DNA of 50,094 bases from Nodularia sp. LEGE 06071 (GTDB taxonomy: Bacteria; Cyanobacteriota; Cyanobacteriia; Cyanobacteriales; Nostocaceae), in contig NZ_JADEWH010000024.1 of NCBI RefSeq assembly GCF_015207755.1, forward strand, positions 1 through 50,094. The letters run 5' to 3'. A program made the position numbers and the translations under genes. The notes beneath the pieces are model-generated. The model saw nothing but the letters and a program-made list of their open reading frames with translations, was not told where the DNA came from and made no database searches. Shown piece by piece: positions 32,650 through 42,560 of the stretch (position 1 is its first letter; each line of letters opens with the position of its first letter).

Positions 32650-35577
32650 ATGAATAAAAAAACTCCTAATAACCATTTTATCTATACAGATTGGATATTA
32701 ATTGAAACTCATTTTGACCCAGAACAATTGCATTCTAGAGAAACCATCTTTACAATTGGCAACGGATACCTGGGAACACGGGGCAGTTTTGAGGAAGGTT
32801 ATATTCGTGCATTACCAGCTACTTTCATCCATGGTGTCTATGATGATGTTCCTGTAGTTTATACAGAACTCGCCAATTGTCCCGACTGGCTACCATTGGT
32901 ATTGAGTATCAATGGCGACAAATTTCGTTTGGATCAGGGGGAGATATTAAGGTATGATCGACAACTAGATTTACGTCAGGGTATTTTTTCCCGTTCTTTG
33001 CGTTGGCGCAGTCCCAGCGGGAAAACTGTAGATATTCACTTTGAACGCTTTGCCAGTTTAGCTGACCAGCACGTATTGGGGCAGCGCTGTCAAGTAACGC
33101 CTGTAGATTTTGATGGAATGATTGAAATTCAGGCGAGTATTAACGGCTACCCAGAGAATCAGGGTTTTAATCATTGGGAAGCAATCGACCAGGGTAAAAC
33201 TGAACAAGGAATTTGGTTACACAGCCGGACTCGCGGTTCCCGGATCGATATTGGCATGGCGGCAAGGATGGTAATATCGGGAACTGAGGCAGCTTTAGAA
33301 GTGCATACTGCCCCTGGCTACCCTACCTTAACTGCAACCTTCCTGGCTACATCACAGCAGACGGTGACAGTAGAGAAGACTGTGACAGTTTTTACCTCAC
33401 GGGATGTTTCCCAACCAGTGCCAGCAGCTCAAGAAAAACTCGCGCAATTGCCAGACTATATAACTTTGCTGCAAGCCAACGCCCAAGCATGGAATGAGGT
33501 TTGGCACTATAGCGATATCGTGATTGAGGGAGATAGTAAAGCTGCTTTTGCTGTGCGTTACAATCTATTTCAACTGCTGATTTCTGCGCCCAAGCATGAT
33601 GAAAAAGTCAGCATTCCCGCTAAAACTTTGTCAGGGTTTGGCTATCGTGGTCATATTTTTTGGGATACAGAAATTTTTATTCTGCCCTTTTTTACTTTCA
33701 CCCAACCTGCTTTAGCCCGAAATTTATTAAGTTATCGTTACCACACTTTAAATGGTGCGCGACGCAAGGCATCCCATTATGGTTATAAAGGGGCGATGTA
33801 TGCTTGGGAAAGTGCGGTTACAGGGGATGAAGTTACACCACGTTGGTCACTTCCTAGCGATTTTTACGGTGAAGATATCAGAATTTGGTGTCGTGACCAC
33901 GAAATACACATTAGTTCAGATATTTCTTATGCTGTTTGGTATTACTGGCAAGCCACCGGCGATGATGAATGGATGCAAAAGTGCGGTGCTGAGATTATTT
34001 TAGATACAGCTGTCTTTTGGAATAGTCGAGTTGAGTTTAATTCTGAACAAGACCGCTATGAAATTCGGGGGGTAATTGGAGCGGATGAATATCACGAGTT
34101 TGTCCATAATAATACCTTTACTAATCGGATAGTGCAGTGGCATTTAGAAAAAGCTTTGATAGTCAATGATTGGCTGCATCAAAATTTCCCAGAACGAGCT
34201 AAGGAATTAGAGGATAAATTACAACTCACGGCTGAGATAAAAACCCAGTGGGAAGATATCGTGGCTAAACTTTGGATTCCTTACGATGCTGAAACGGGAT
34301 TAATTGAACAGTTTGAGGGATTTTTCCAGTTGGAAGATATTAACTGGAATGACTATGAACCACGCACCCAGTCGATGCAAGGGATTTTGGGTATTGAAAA
34401 AACCAATAAATTGCAGGTACTCAAGCAGCCAGATGTATTGATGCTGTTGTACTTAATGCGGGAATTAGGAGATTTTCCTTACAATCAAAAATCATTACAA
34501 GCAAATTGGGACTACTACGCACCCCGCACTGATATTACTTATGGTTCATCACTTGGCCCAGCAATTCATGCCATTTTAGCTTCAGATTTAGGCAAGTCGG
34601 CTGAGGCTTACGAACGGTTTATGCAAGCAGCAATGGTGGATCTCGAAGATATCCGTGGTAACGCTGCCGATGGTATTCACGGGGCGAATGCGGGGGGAAT
34701 TTGGCAAGCTGTGGTGTTTGGTTTTGGTGGGATTAAACTGAGAGACAGTCGCCCTCTGGCCAACCCTCATTTACCCAGGGGTTGGACACGCCTGAAGTTT
34801 AAACTGCACTGGCGCGGTAAATGGCATGAGTTTGATTTACGTCCCCAAATCACTCAGGAGGAAAGTAACAAAGGATTTATTTTATTTGCTCCTTCATCTC
34901 CCCACACTTCTAAAATCCAAGGGGTGATATTTGATTTAGACGGCGTGTTAACTGATACAGCAGAATACCACTATCAAGCTTGGCAGAAATTAGCAGATGA
35001 GGAGGATATCGAATTTAATCGGCAAGCTAATGAGGCGTTGCGGGGTATATCTCGTCGGGCTTCTCTGATGCGGATTATTAAGAATAAAAAATATTCAGAG
35101 GCAGAAATTCAGGAAATGTTGGAGCGTAAAAACGGCTACTATGTGGATCTAATTGAAAATATTACACCAAAAGATGTGTTGCCAGGTGCGATCGCTTTAT
35201 TGGATGAATTGCGACAACAGGGGATAAAAATCGCCATTGGTTCAGCCAGCAAAAATGCCCAGGTGGTTGTAGAGCGTTTGGGAATTGCTGATCATGTAGA
35301 TGCGATCGCAGATGGTTATAGTGTACAACAACCGAAGCCAGCCCCCGACCTGTTTTTGTATGCAGCCGAGCAATTAGGCGTTCCACCAGATCAATGTGTG
35401 GTGATTGAAGATGCGGCGGCGGGTGTAGAAGCTGCTTTAGCGGCTGGGATGTGGGCTGTAGGTTTAGGCCCCTCAGAACGCGTCGGTGCGGCTCATGTTG
35501 TTCTGCCTAGTTTAGCAGGTGTGAAGTGGGCAGAGTTGCAAGACAAATTGAGGGAAGCTGTGGCACAGAAATATTGA
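32650..35577 (+). CDS. GH65 glycoside phosphorylase fused to beta-phosphoglucomutase
   Basis: A 975-residue fusion. Residues about 1-745 are a GH65 enzyme: TIGNGYLGTRGSFEEGY at the start, GRGHIFWDTE-like GYRGHIFWDTEIFILPFF, and general acid E480 in GVIGADEYHEFVHNN. Residues about 757-975 are a HAD-family beta-phosphoglucomutase with nucleophile D762 in VIFDLDGVLTDTAEYH, the GISRR loop and VIEDAAAGVEAA. GH65 phosphorylases release beta-glucose 1-phosphate from alpha-disaccharides, and the fused mutase would convert it to glucose 6-phosphate. The disaccharide (maltose, trehalose, kojibiose or another) cannot be told from sequence. The start is ATG 32650, 9 bases after AAAGG, rather than 32617. 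Confidence 0.9.
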   Translation: MNKKTPNNHFIYTDWILIETHFDPEQLHSRETIFTIGNGYLGTRGSFEEGYIRALPATFIHGVYDDVPVVYTELANCPDWLPLVLSINGDKFRLDQGEILRYDRQLDLRQGIFSRSLRWRSPSGKTVDIHFERFASLADQHVLGQRCQVTPVDFDGMIEIQASINGYPENQGFNHWEAIDQGKTEQGIWLHSRTRGSRIDIGMAARMVISGTEAALEVHTAPGYPTLTATFLATSQQTVTVEKTVTVFTSRDVSQPVPAAQEKLAQLPDYITLLQANAQAWNEVWHYSDIVIEGDSKAAFAVRYNLFQLLISAPKHDEKVSIPAKTLSGFGYRGHIFWDTEIFILPFFTFTQPALARNLLSYRYHTLNGARRKASHYGYKGAMYAWESAVTGDEVTPRWSLPSDFYGEDIRIWCRDHEIHISSDISYAVWYYWQATGDDEWMQKCGAEIILDTAVFWNSRVEFNSEQDRYEIRGVIGADEYHEFVHNNTFTNRIVQWHLEKALIVNDWLHQNFPERAKELEDKLQLTAEIKTQWEDIVAKLWIPYDAETGLIEQFEGFFQLEDINWNDYEPRTQSMQGILGIEKTNKLQVLKQPDVLMLLYLMRELGDFPYNQKSLQANWDYYAPRTDITYGSSLGPAIHAILASDLGKSAEAYERFMQAAMVDLEDIRGNAADGIHGANAGGIWQAVVFGFGGIKLRDSRPLANPHLPRGWTRLKFKLHWRGKWHEFDLRPQITQEESNKGFILFAPSSPHTSKIQGVIFDLDGVLTDTAEYHYQAWQKLADEEDIEFNRQANEALRGISRRASLMRIIKNKKYSEAEIQEMLERKNGYYVDLIENITPKDVLPGAIALLDELRQQGIKIAIGSASKNAQVVVERLGIADHVDAIADGYSVQQPKPAPDLFLYAAEQLGVPPDQCVVIEDAAAGVEAALAAGMWAVGLGPSERVGAAHVVLPSLAGVKWAELQDKLREAVAQKY

Positions 35578-35666
35578 CTTTCTACAAATTTTATTTGGAT
35601 TAACGAACCGCCAAGGTGCCAAGTTCGCCAAGGGAAGAGGGTAAGTTTTTTAAGGGAGATAATTTT

Positions 35667-35843
35667 ATGTCTAAATCTGGAAGAACACGGGAAATACTGC
35701 AATCAATGAGAAATATTCCTCAGCAAGTAATGAACTATATCTCAGAAGCAGTCAGCAGAATCTTCAGCCCCAGAGACGACAACTATCCAGCCACAGGAGT
35801 TCAACCCTTTGAAGGCGATCCCCCTGACAAAAAAAACGACTAA
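35667..35843 (+). CDS. small hypothetical protein, 58 residues
   Basis: Begins MSKSGRTREILQSMRNIPQQ and ends GDPPDKKND. The first half is basic and helical (NIPQQVMNYISEAVSRIF), while the second is acidic and proline-rich. The longer frame from 35616 is rejected because GGGAG lies 8 bases before the ATG at 35667. Not recognised beyond looking like a conserved cyanobacterial small protein. The dispersed CCTCTGCG/CCTTTGCG repeat follows its stop and separates it from menF. Confidence 0.65.
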   Translation: MSKSGRTREILQSMRNIPQQVMNYISEAVSRIFSPRDDNYPATGVQPFEGDPPDKKND

Positions 35844-35874
35844 AACCTCCGCGTACCTTTGCGTACCTCTGCGT

Positions 35875-37290
35875 TTAAACCAAAGCCTTCAGCAAAGCCT
35901 GAAGTTTCAGTTGCACCTCAGCAAACTCTTTCTCAGGATCAGAACCAGCCACAATCCCAGCACCAGCATACAACCTCGCGCGATCGCCATCAATTAAAGC
36001 CGAACGAATCCCCACAATAAACTCACAGTTACCGCTAGCATCTATCCAACCCAGAGGCGCAGCATATAAACCCCGCTCAAAACTTTCATAACGACGAATT
36101 TCTGCACAAGCAAAATCTCTCGTTGCACCCGCCACGGCTGGAGTAGGATGCAATTGGGAAACAATCTTTAACGGGTGGACATTAGCGCTAACTTTGGCTG
36201 TAATTGGTGTCCATAAATGCTGGATATTAGATAATTGTCTCAGGCGCGGCGCTAATACTTCGGGTAACAAACCTAACTGGGTGAGGCGTTGAGTAATGAA
36301 ATCAATTACTAGAGAATGTTCATGTCTTTCTTTGATACTATTTAATAACCGATTGGCATTAGCGGCATCTTCAGCAGGTGTTTTACCTCTGGGTGCAGAA
36401 CCAGCTAAAGCATCGGAAATTAACTCTTGATTATGAATACTAATTAATCTTTCTGGACTCGCACCAATGAAGTTTTGTCCCTTACCATTGCTAGTAGAAA
36501 AAATATAACAATTAGGATGTATTTGCCGTAGATTGTTTAATGATTTGAATAAATTAAAAATATGGCTGGATTTTACATCTAAGGCATTTGCTAGGACAAT
36601 TTTAATTAAATGGCTAGACCGAATTTTTTCTACGGCTGATCCCACAGATCGTTTAAAATCTTGAGGATTAGTGACAGATTGTTTACTAAACTTATTGGGT
36701 AACTGTTCTAAATTTGGAGCAGCATATTCTAAAGACTGAATTTGAGCAATTTTATGCTGCAAATCCTGCAATATACTTTCTACATTGGTGCTGGGTTTGA
36801 TAATTATATTGTTGACTAATATGCAATGTTGATTTTTAACTGATATTTGCCAACGGGGAAGAAAAACTGTAGCCGATGGAAAAGGGTAATCTATTTGAGA
36901 ATTATAATCAAAAAAGCCGAAATAACAAAAAAAGTGAGGTCCCGCAAATGTTGGCTGATTGTTACCAAAATTTATAATATTTTTTAGACAAAATTTGATA
37001 AAATGTTCAGCTTGATGAAAACGCTCTTTGCCATCAATTTCTAATTTTGTCACAGTATCAATGGCCGCGATCGCTTCTCCTTTAGCTTGATTCTCAAAGT
37101 AAAAATTTATTTCATTTGCTTGCGTAAGTTTATCTAATACAACTAAGGGATCTACCCAGTCAATATTCAGCGAAATACTCACAATTTGCCGACAATTATG
37201 CTTGAGGCAATTTTCCTGAACGTTTAACAGAAAATGGTATAGGTCTTTGTTTTTGACAAAGAAGTTGCTGCGACATGGTAAAACTGTCAT
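35875..37290 (-). CDS. menF: isochorismate synthase
   Basis: A 471-residue chorismate-utilising enzyme converting chorismate to isochorismate, the first step of phylloquinone (vitamin K1) synthesis. The conserved C-terminal domain has KIVLANALDV, FIGASPERLISIHNQELISD, ALAGSAPRGKTPAEDAANA, the helix SLVIDFITQRL, LHPTPAVAGATRDFACAEI and ERGLYAAPLGWIDASGNCEF. All the Mg-binding acidic positions look present. The N-terminal part is divergent, as usual for cyanobacterial MenF. It is divergent from menA, with 367 bases between. Confidence 0.93.
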   Translation of the reverse strand: MTVLPCRSNFFVKNKDLYHFLLNVQENCLKHNCRQIVSISLNIDWVDPLVVLDKLTQANEINFYFENQAKGEAIAAIDTVTKLEIDGKERFHQAEHFIKFCLKNIINFGNNQPTFAGPHFFCYFGFFDYNSQIDYPFPSATVFLPRWQISVKNQHCILVNNIIIKPSTNVESILQDLQHKIAQIQSLEYAAPNLEQLPNKFSKQSVTNPQDFKRSVGSAVEKIRSSHLIKIVLANALDVKSSHIFNLFKSLNNLRQIHPNCYIFSTSNGKGQNFIGASPERLISIHNQELISDALAGSAPRGKTPAEDAANANRLLNSIKERHEHSLVIDFITQRLTQLGLLPEVLAPRLRQLSNIQHLWTPITAKVSANVHPLKIVSQLHPTPAVAGATRDFACAEIRRYESFERGLYAAPLGWIDASGNCEFIVGIRSALIDGDRARLYAGAGIVAGSDPEKEFAEVQLKLQALLKALV

Positions 37291-37657
37291 GGATCTAGCA
37301 ATAGTAAACTTTTTTTAAGTTAACTTCCTAAAGTGTAATTAAACGTGGTCGTATTTCTACAGGTAACATATTCAGTTGCCACTTCACCAGAGTATGGTTT
37401 GCTGTATTTATGGTGTTCCCAGACGCTGAACAGCTATCCTTAGTTTTGGGTTGTATCCAAAAAGTGAGTGTTACTAACGAGAGGTTAACCAGCCACAGCA
37501 AATTCCCTAAGTTTGGCACTTAACCAGTATTTAGTAAACCCCAGAGTTCCAGCGCTACAAAATCACTGTTGAATGGCGCGGGGCGGTGCTGGTGTCTCTC
37601 GAAACTGTAAAATTTTATGTATAAGTAAGGTTACTGTAATCTCATGAATCACGACTG
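37291..37657. other. intergenic region between divergent menF and menA
   Basis: These 367 bases contain no supported gene; a 63-codon leftward frame lacks a ribosome site. The region should contain the promoters for menF (leftward) and menA (rightward). TATAAG at about 37619 is a possible -10 element for menA. No strong inverted repeat is seen. Confidence 0.4.
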
Positions 37658-38560
37658 ATGACGACAAAACAGATTGTAAATCCTCAAATTAAATTATGGA
37701 TGGCGGCAATTAAACCGCCAATGTATAGCGTTGCGATCATGCCGATTTGGGTAGGAACAGCAGTGGCTTTTGCGGAAACCAATAGTTTTAATGTAGTAGT
37801 ATTTTCTACTTTTATCGCTGCGGCAATTTTAATTTTAGCTTGGGAAAATATCAGTAATGATGTCTTTGATTCAGAAACGGGTATTGACGAAAACAAACAT
37901 CATTCTTTAGTAAATTTAACTGGAAATAAGCTATTAATATTTTGGTTAGGAAACTTGTGTTTGGTTTCTGGGTTGTTGGGAATAATCGCGATCGCTATTT
38001 GGCAAAAAGACCCCACTGTCATCGGCTTAATTCTGCTGTGCTGCGCTTTGGGCTACACATACCAAGGGCCTCCCTTTCGCTTAGGATACCAGGGTTTGGG
38101 CGAAATTATTTGTTTTTTTGCTTTTGGCCCTTTGGCGATCGCCGCCGCATACTATAGCCAAACGGCAAGTTGGTCAATAAATAGTTTAGCAGCGTCAGTG
38201 ATTGTGGGCATTGCTACCAGCTTAGTTTTATTTTGCTCACACTTTCACCAAGTTAAGGATGACATAGCCGCAGGTAAGCGATCGCCTGTTGTGCGTCTGG
38301 GTACGGCAAAAGCTGCAAAACTTCTCTCTTGGTTTACGGGCGGTATTTATCCTCTGATTTTACTATTTGTGTTATTGGGGATGTTCCCTGTTTGGACTTT
38401 GCTGAGTTGGTTGAGTTTACCTTATGCGTTCCAGTTATGTCGCCATGTTCAGCAAAATCATCATCTGCCGGAAAAGGTGAGTAATTGTAAGTTTATTGCG
38501 GTTAATTTACATTTTTGCTGTTGTTCGCTGTTGGGTTTGGGGTTTATGTTGGGGGGTTGA
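37658..38560 (+). CDS. menA: 2-carboxy-1,4-naphthoquinone phytyltransferase
   Basis: A 300-residue UbiA-family membrane prenyltransferase with about eight hydrophobic spans. The first aspartate-rich motif is in ENISNDVFDSETGID and the second in HFHQVKDDIAAGKRSPVVRLG. It attaches the phytyl chain to the naphthoate ring in the thylakoid or plasma membrane. KPPMYSVAIMPIWVGTAVAF at the start is typical of cyanobacterial MenA. It is the first gene of a menA-menC-menE run. Confidence 0.94.
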   Translation: MTTKQIVNPQIKLWMAAIKPPMYSVAIMPIWVGTAVAFAETNSFNVVVFSTFIAAAILILAWENISNDVFDSETGIDENKHHSLVNLTGNKLLIFWLGNLCLVSGLLGIIAIAIWQKDPTVIGLILLCCALGYTYQGPPFRLGYQGLGEIICFFAFGPLAIAAAYYSQTASWSINSLAASVIVGIATSLVLFCSHFHQVKDDIAAGKRSPVVRLGTAKAAKLLSWFTGGIYPLILLFVLLGMFPVWTLLSWLSLPYAFQLCRHVQQNHHLPEKVSNCKFIAVNLHFCCCSLLGLGFMLGG

Positions 38561-38575
38561 TAAGAAATTTTTATC

Positions 38576-38599
38576 ACGCAGAGGCGCAGAGGCGCGGAG
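38576..38599. repeat. ACGCAGAGGCGCAGAGG dispersed repeat
   Basis: ACGCAGAGGCGCAGAGGCGCGGAG sits between the menA stop and the menC start. Relatives are at 4324-4343, 35846-35878, 40912-40943 (inside the end of menI) and near 47933. It supplies the GGAG that serves as the menC ribosome site. Confidence 0.75.
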
Positions 38600-38607
38600 A
38601 GGGAGAG

Positions 38608-39546
38608 GTGAGAGGTTATCAATTTGATTTTCGTTGTTATCGGCGGCGCTTTTTACAGCCATTGGTTACTAATCATGGGTTGTGGCATACCCGTGAGGGG
38701 ATAATCGTTTGTCTGGGTAACTGTGGTTACGGGGAAATTGCCCCTATTAGTTGGTTTGGTTCGGAAACTCTAGAACAGGCTTTAAATTTTTGTCGCCAAT
38801 TACCCGCAGAAGTTACAGAGGAAATGATTTTCTCTATCCCGGATAGTTTACCAGCTTGTCAATTTGGTTTTGAGTCAGCTTTGGGAGGAATGGGGAGTGG
38901 GGAAGACAAGAAATATACCCAATTTCTGACTTATAGTGGTTTACTACCTTCTGGAGAGGCGGCTTTAAGTGAATGGGAAAGGCTGTGGAAGGAGGGATAT
39001 CGCACGTTTAAATGGAAAATTGGGGTAAATGCAATTTCTCAGGAGTTGGAAATTTTTGACTTACTAACGCGTACTTTACCACCTGCGGCTAAATTGCGCT
39101 TAGATGCTAATGGTGGACTGAGTTATGAGGAAGCTAAACGGTGGCTGGGGATTTGTGACGATATTTCGGCAAATATTGAGTTTCTTGAACAACCATTGCC
39201 TGTGGAACAGTTTTCGGAGATGTTGGAATTGAGTGCTGGTTTTAGAACTGCGATCGCCTTAGATGAATCTGTAGCCACACTCAAGCAACTTGAGGAATGC
39301 TGGCAACAAGGTTGGCGAGGAATTTTTGTGATTAAACCAGGTATAGCCGGTTCACCGTCTCGTCTGCGGCAATTCTGCCAACAACATCAAATTGATGCAG
39401 TATTTTCGTCAGTCTTTGAAACAGAAATTGGCAGACAAGCAGCACTCCAACTAGCAGCAGAATTATCTCTGACAAATAGGGCTGTTGGTTTTGGGATAAA
39501 TCATTTTTTAGAACCAGCAGAAAAACCGGAATTTAAATGTCCATAG
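38608..39546 (+). CDS. menC: o-succinylbenzoate synthase
   Basis: An enolase-superfamily dehydratase with the family residues in order: K-x-K in YRTFKWKIGV, metal ligands in LRLDANGG, IEFLEQPLP and AIALDESVA, and the second lysine in IFVIKPGIAG. It makes o-succinylbenzoate for phylloquinone. The longest frame begins inside menA at 38515 and reads through the ACGCAGAGG repeat (giving HAEAQRRGE). The start is placed at GTG 38608, 8 bases after GGAG, giving 312 residues starting MRGYQFDFRCYRRRF. It overlaps menE by 10 bases. Confidence 0.9.
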   Translation: MRGYQFDFRCYRRRFLQPLVTNHGLWHTREGIIVCLGNCGYGEIAPISWFGSETLEQALNFCRQLPAEVTEEMIFSIPDSLPACQFGFESALGGMGSGEDKKYTQFLTYSGLLPSGEAALSEWERLWKEGYRTFKWKIGVNAISQELEIFDLLTRTLPPAAKLRLDANGGLSYEEAKRWLGICDDISANIEFLEQPLPVEQFSEMLELSAGFRTAIALDESVATLKQLEECWQQGWRGIFVIKPGIAGSPSRLRQFCQQHQIDAVFSSVFETEIGRQAALQLAAELSLTNRAVGFGINHFLEPAEKPEFKCP

Positions 39547-40907
39547 AATTACCTATATTTTATCTAAACCAACTGGCTGAAAAAGATTTTATCATTGGTG
39601 ACAATAATCATCAATTTCAGCAAATAGCCTCAGAATTATATTTAGAACTACAGCATAAATTAACTTCTGGAAATACTCCAAAAATCATCTTAGCAGAACG
39701 TGAACCAGTGCGATTTTTTGCAGGTTTTATTGCCGCTTGTGCTGCTGGTTGTCCAGTTTTTTTGTGTAACCCCGACTGGGGAAAACAAGAATGGCAACAA
39801 GTTTTAGAATTAGTACAACCTGATATAATTTGGGGACTAGAAATAAAAATATCTCCTCATCGCATCTCGAACCAATCCCCATACATCATGATTCCCACAG
39901 GTGGTTCATCGGGAAAGATTAAATTTGCTATTCATACATGGGAGACTTTGATCGCATCTGTGCAAGGATTTACCGAATATTTTCAGCTAACACAAGTCAA
40001 TTCCTTTTGTGTCTTACCTCTATACCATGTTAGTGGTTTAATGCAATTTATGCGATCCTTCACCACTGGAGGTAAATTAGCTATCGCACCATTTAAGACT
40101 TTAGCATCAAGTCCAGAATACCAGATTGCACCCGCAGATTTCTTTATATCTTTAGTACCCACACAATTACAACGCTTACTAGAAAACCCCCAACTAACAC
40201 AATGGCTATCCCAATTCACCACTGTACTTTTAGGAGGTGCGCCAGCGTGGGAGGAACTCTTAGAAAAAGCGAAATTTCACCGCATCCGTTTAGCACCAAC
40301 CTATGGGATGACAGAAACAGCATCTCAAATTGCCACCCTCAAACCAGATGACTTTCTCAATGGTAAAATTAACAGTGGTCAAATTCTCCCTCATGCACAG
40401 GTAAAAATTCGCAATCAACAAGGTGAAATTTTAAATCCCTATCAAACCGGAAATATTACCATTCAGGCGCAATCATTAGCCCTGGGCTACTATCCGCAAA
40501 CTTGGGAAAATCAGCATTATTTACAAGTAGACGACATAGGATATTTAGATTCACAAGGATATTTAAGTATTATCGGACGTAGCAGCGACAAAATTATCAC
40601 AGGCGGAGAAAACATTTACCCAGTAGAAATTGAAGCCGCAATCAGATCAACTCAAATGGTAACTGATGTTTGTATCATCGGCTTACCAGATAAACACTGG
40701 GGAGAAGCAGTTACAGCCATTTATATCCCCAAACATCCCCAGATTTCTAGCTTAAAACTGCAAGCAGAACTTCAGAAAAAACTGAGTAAATTCAAAATTC
40801 CCAAACACTGGATTTCCGTACCCACCTTACCGCGAAATCCCCAAGGAAAAATCAACCGTCAAGAACTGCAAAAAATAGCCGCAGAACATCTACAAAATCT
40901 CTCTTAA
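39537..40907 (+). CDS. menE: 2-succinylbenzoate-CoA ligase
   Basis: A 456-residue ANL-superfamily adenylating enzyme, short as usual for MenE. The P-loop-like [54 protein letters not shown] and the C-terminal lysine segment [13 protein letters not shown] are all visible. It activates o-succinylbenzoate with ATP and CoA. The start overlaps the end of menC, so translation is coupled, and the 3' end overlaps the convergent menI by 18 bases. Confidence 0.94.
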   Translation: MSIELPIFYLNQLAEKDFIIGDNNHQFQQIASELYLELQHKLTSGNTPKIILAEREPVRFFAGFIAACAAGCPVFLCNPDWGKQEWQQVLELVQPDIIWGLEIKISPHRISNQSPYIMIPTGGSSGKIKFAIHTWETLIASVQGFTEYFQLTQVNSFCVLPLYHVSGLMQFMRSFTTGGKLAIAPFKTLASSPEYQIAPADFFISLVPTQLQRLLENPQLTQWLSQFTTVLLGGAPAWEELLEKAKFHRIRLAPTYGMTETASQIATLKPDDFLNGKINSGQILPHAQVKIRNQQGEILNPYQTGNITIQAQSLALGYYPQTWENQHYLQVDDIGYLDSQGYLSIIGRSSDKIITGGENIYPVEIEAAIRSTQMVTDVCIIGLPDKHWGEAVTAIYIPKHPQISSLKLQAELQKKLSKFKIPKHWISVPTLPRNPQGKINRQELQKIAAEHLQNLS

Positions 40908-41336
40908 TTTTCTTCTCTCCGCGGCCTCTGCGTCGTGGCGGTTCGTTTCCAACCACTGAATTATCTCAGCAGACAAATCCTGCTTAGTTCTACTAATTGC
41001 ATCAATACAAACGTGTCTAGTAACAGCCTTAGCAACCAGCACATTTTCAACCATTATTTCATAAATAACTTCAAACTTATTCACACCTAGCTTGTGAGGA
41101 ATTAAACTAATTTCTAACTTATTCCCGCAGAACATCGGTCGAAAAAAATCCACACTAGCATTAACAATCGGAAAAGCTATAGGTGGATTAGTAAAAAATG
41201 CCTTGAGATTAATATTCGATGCTTCTAGAGATGCTTCATAAGCTTCATGACAAATAGACAAAGCATTAGCAAAATAAACTACTCCAGCAGCATCTGTATC
41301 TTGAAGGCGAATAGTCCGGTTATAAGTAAAAGGCAT
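40890..41336 (-). CDS. menI: 1,4-dihydroxy-2-naphthoyl-CoA hydrolase
   Basis: A 148-residue hot-dog thioesterase of the 4HBT type, with [20 protein letters not shown] including the catalytic D15 and the helix HEAYEASLE. It resembles Synechocystis Slr0204, shown to hydrolyse DHNA-CoA in phylloquinone synthesis, and it sits by menE, which supports the call. The last 18 residues ([17 protein letters not shown]) are encoded by a copy of the dispersed CCTCTGCG repeat, so the original C-terminus was probably shorter and has been extended by a repeat. Confidence 0.9.
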   Translation of the reverse strand: MPFTYNRTIRLQDTDAAGVVYFANALSICHEAYEASLEASNINLKAFFTNPPIAFPIVNASVDFFRPMFCGNKLEISLIPHKLGVNKFEVIYEIMVENVLVAKAVTRHVCIDAISRTKQDLSAEIIQWLETNRHDAEAAERRKLREIL

Positions 41337-41343
41337 TATTTAA

Positions 41344-41371
41344 TAATTCGTAATTCGTAATTTGTAATTCG
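41344..41371 (+). repeat. heptanucleotide tandem repeat (TAATTCG)x4
   Basis: Four head-to-tail units, TAATTCG, TAATTCG, TAATTTG, TAATTCG, just upstream of menI and downstream of the HopA1-family gene. A partial unit also appears near 19319. Confidence 0.85.
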
Positions 41372-41437
41372 TAATTAGAAAAACCAGCTTGATCATAATA
41401 CGCCACAAATCAACACAAATAAATATTAGCTTACGAA

Positions 41438-42526
41438 TTATTTCAAAGGTTGGTATATATCCTCAGAACTGGGGTTGAGGTAAGGACGTTGCAAATCAAT
41501 CAAATGCTGGGCAAAATGTTGGTCAATCACCCTCATGCGTTCCTCCATTGCATTTTTCCCTTTTTCCCAAGCTTCCAATAAAGCATTCGCGACAATTTGA
41601 CAACGGTTCATTCCAAAACTTTCCTGTGCGGCGAATTTTTGGGTTGGTTCTTCAGCTAAACTCAGTCCTGGGGCTAAAAACTTGGTAAACAAAGGTATTT
41701 CCGGTTGGAAATGAGATTGATATTCTGTATAAACAGCCTGAAGAATTTTGCGAATGGCTGGATAATCCTGGCGTTCAAAATAAAGTATCCCTGAGTCATA
41801 GCGTCCGTATGCAGCAGGATTATAGAGAACCTGAAAAGTAAAAGGAATATTAGCTGCATTCAGTTGCTGGGTCAATCCATCCATGCAAGCGATCGCACCC
41901 GATGAAGTAAAGTTAAAATAGATTCTGCCTATACCCAAATCCGCATCTGGGTTACCTTGCTTTTCCTGTCCCACGTTGCTGACTGCTAAATAACAGCCCT
42001 TTTGCAGTCGATTTTTAGGCATCCAAATCGCTACTGATTCCCCCACCTGGGCAGATTTTTTACTCGGTTTGAGATGACAGTCTGGTTCTACATATACTGT
42101 CAAACCGCCTTTAGTTACTGCCATACTACCATCCGGTTCCAGACGCAATACCTGCCAACTGGGGTCAAAATAACCTTTACCGTGATTGCTGGTTTGTAGT
42201 TGTTCGTAAAATTCCCAATCTACATCCACAATAGAATTAGCTTCTAAAGCTTGGTGTCGCAAGCAATTAGCAGTTTGAATATTAACAGCCAAAGTGCTTT
42301 GTAAGGAACCATTGTAATAGATACCGTACAGGAAATTTCGCAGTAATAAATTTAGATATTTATGCTGTAAAGCCGCAGGATTTTGTTGAAATCTATCTGC
42401 TATTTTCGCTGGTAAAGCAAACGGTTGATAATTGGGATGGTAAATTGAAAAGTTGGACTTAATCTCGATATTACTCGCAATATCAAGCAGAGAAGTTAGC
42501 AATGGATTGGTAGAAGAATTTAGCAT
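41438..42526 (-). CDS. HopA1-family protein (putative RiPP lyase/dehydration partner)
   Basis: A 362-residue soluble protein that I assign to the T3SS effector HopA1-like family by its central part: YLNLLLRNFLYGIYYNGSLQ, the N-terminal NFSIYHPNYQPFALP, GIGRIYFNFTSSGAIACMDG and AYGRYDSGILYFERQDYPAI. In Actinobacteria such proteins (LxmY, SprH, TvaD type) work with an APH-like kinase to dehydrate and cyclise class V lanthipeptides and thioamitides. The kinase-like gene lies directly upstream, 34 bases away, on the same strand. Lyase or dehydratase function here is an inference from that pairing. No export signal or membrane span is seen. Confidence 0.72.
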   Translation of the reverse strand: MLNSSTNPLLTSLLDIASNIEIKSNFSIYHPNYQPFALPAKIADRFQQNPAALQHKYLNLLLRNFLYGIYYNGSLQSTLAVNIQTANCLRHQALEANSIVDVDWEFYEQLQTSNHGKGYFDPSWQVLRLEPDGSMAVTKGGLTVYVEPDCHLKPSKKSAQVGESVAIWMPKNRLQKGCYLAVSNVGQEKQGNPDADLGIGRIYFNFTSSGAIACMDGLTQQLNAANIPFTFQVLYNPAAYGRYDSGILYFERQDYPAIRKILQAVYTEYQSHFQPEIPLFTKFLAPGLSLAEEPTQKFAAQESFGMNRCQIVANALLEAWEKGKNAMEERMRVIDQHFAQHLIDLQRPYLNPSSEDIYQPLK

Positions 42527-42560
42527 TAATTAGTCCCGGATAAATCAAATAAAACTTTAA

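Noticed and set aside
41341-41377. Tandem TAATTCG units as a CRISPR-like array
   Set aside because: The unit is seven bases with no spacers; it is a heptanucleotide tandem repeat.
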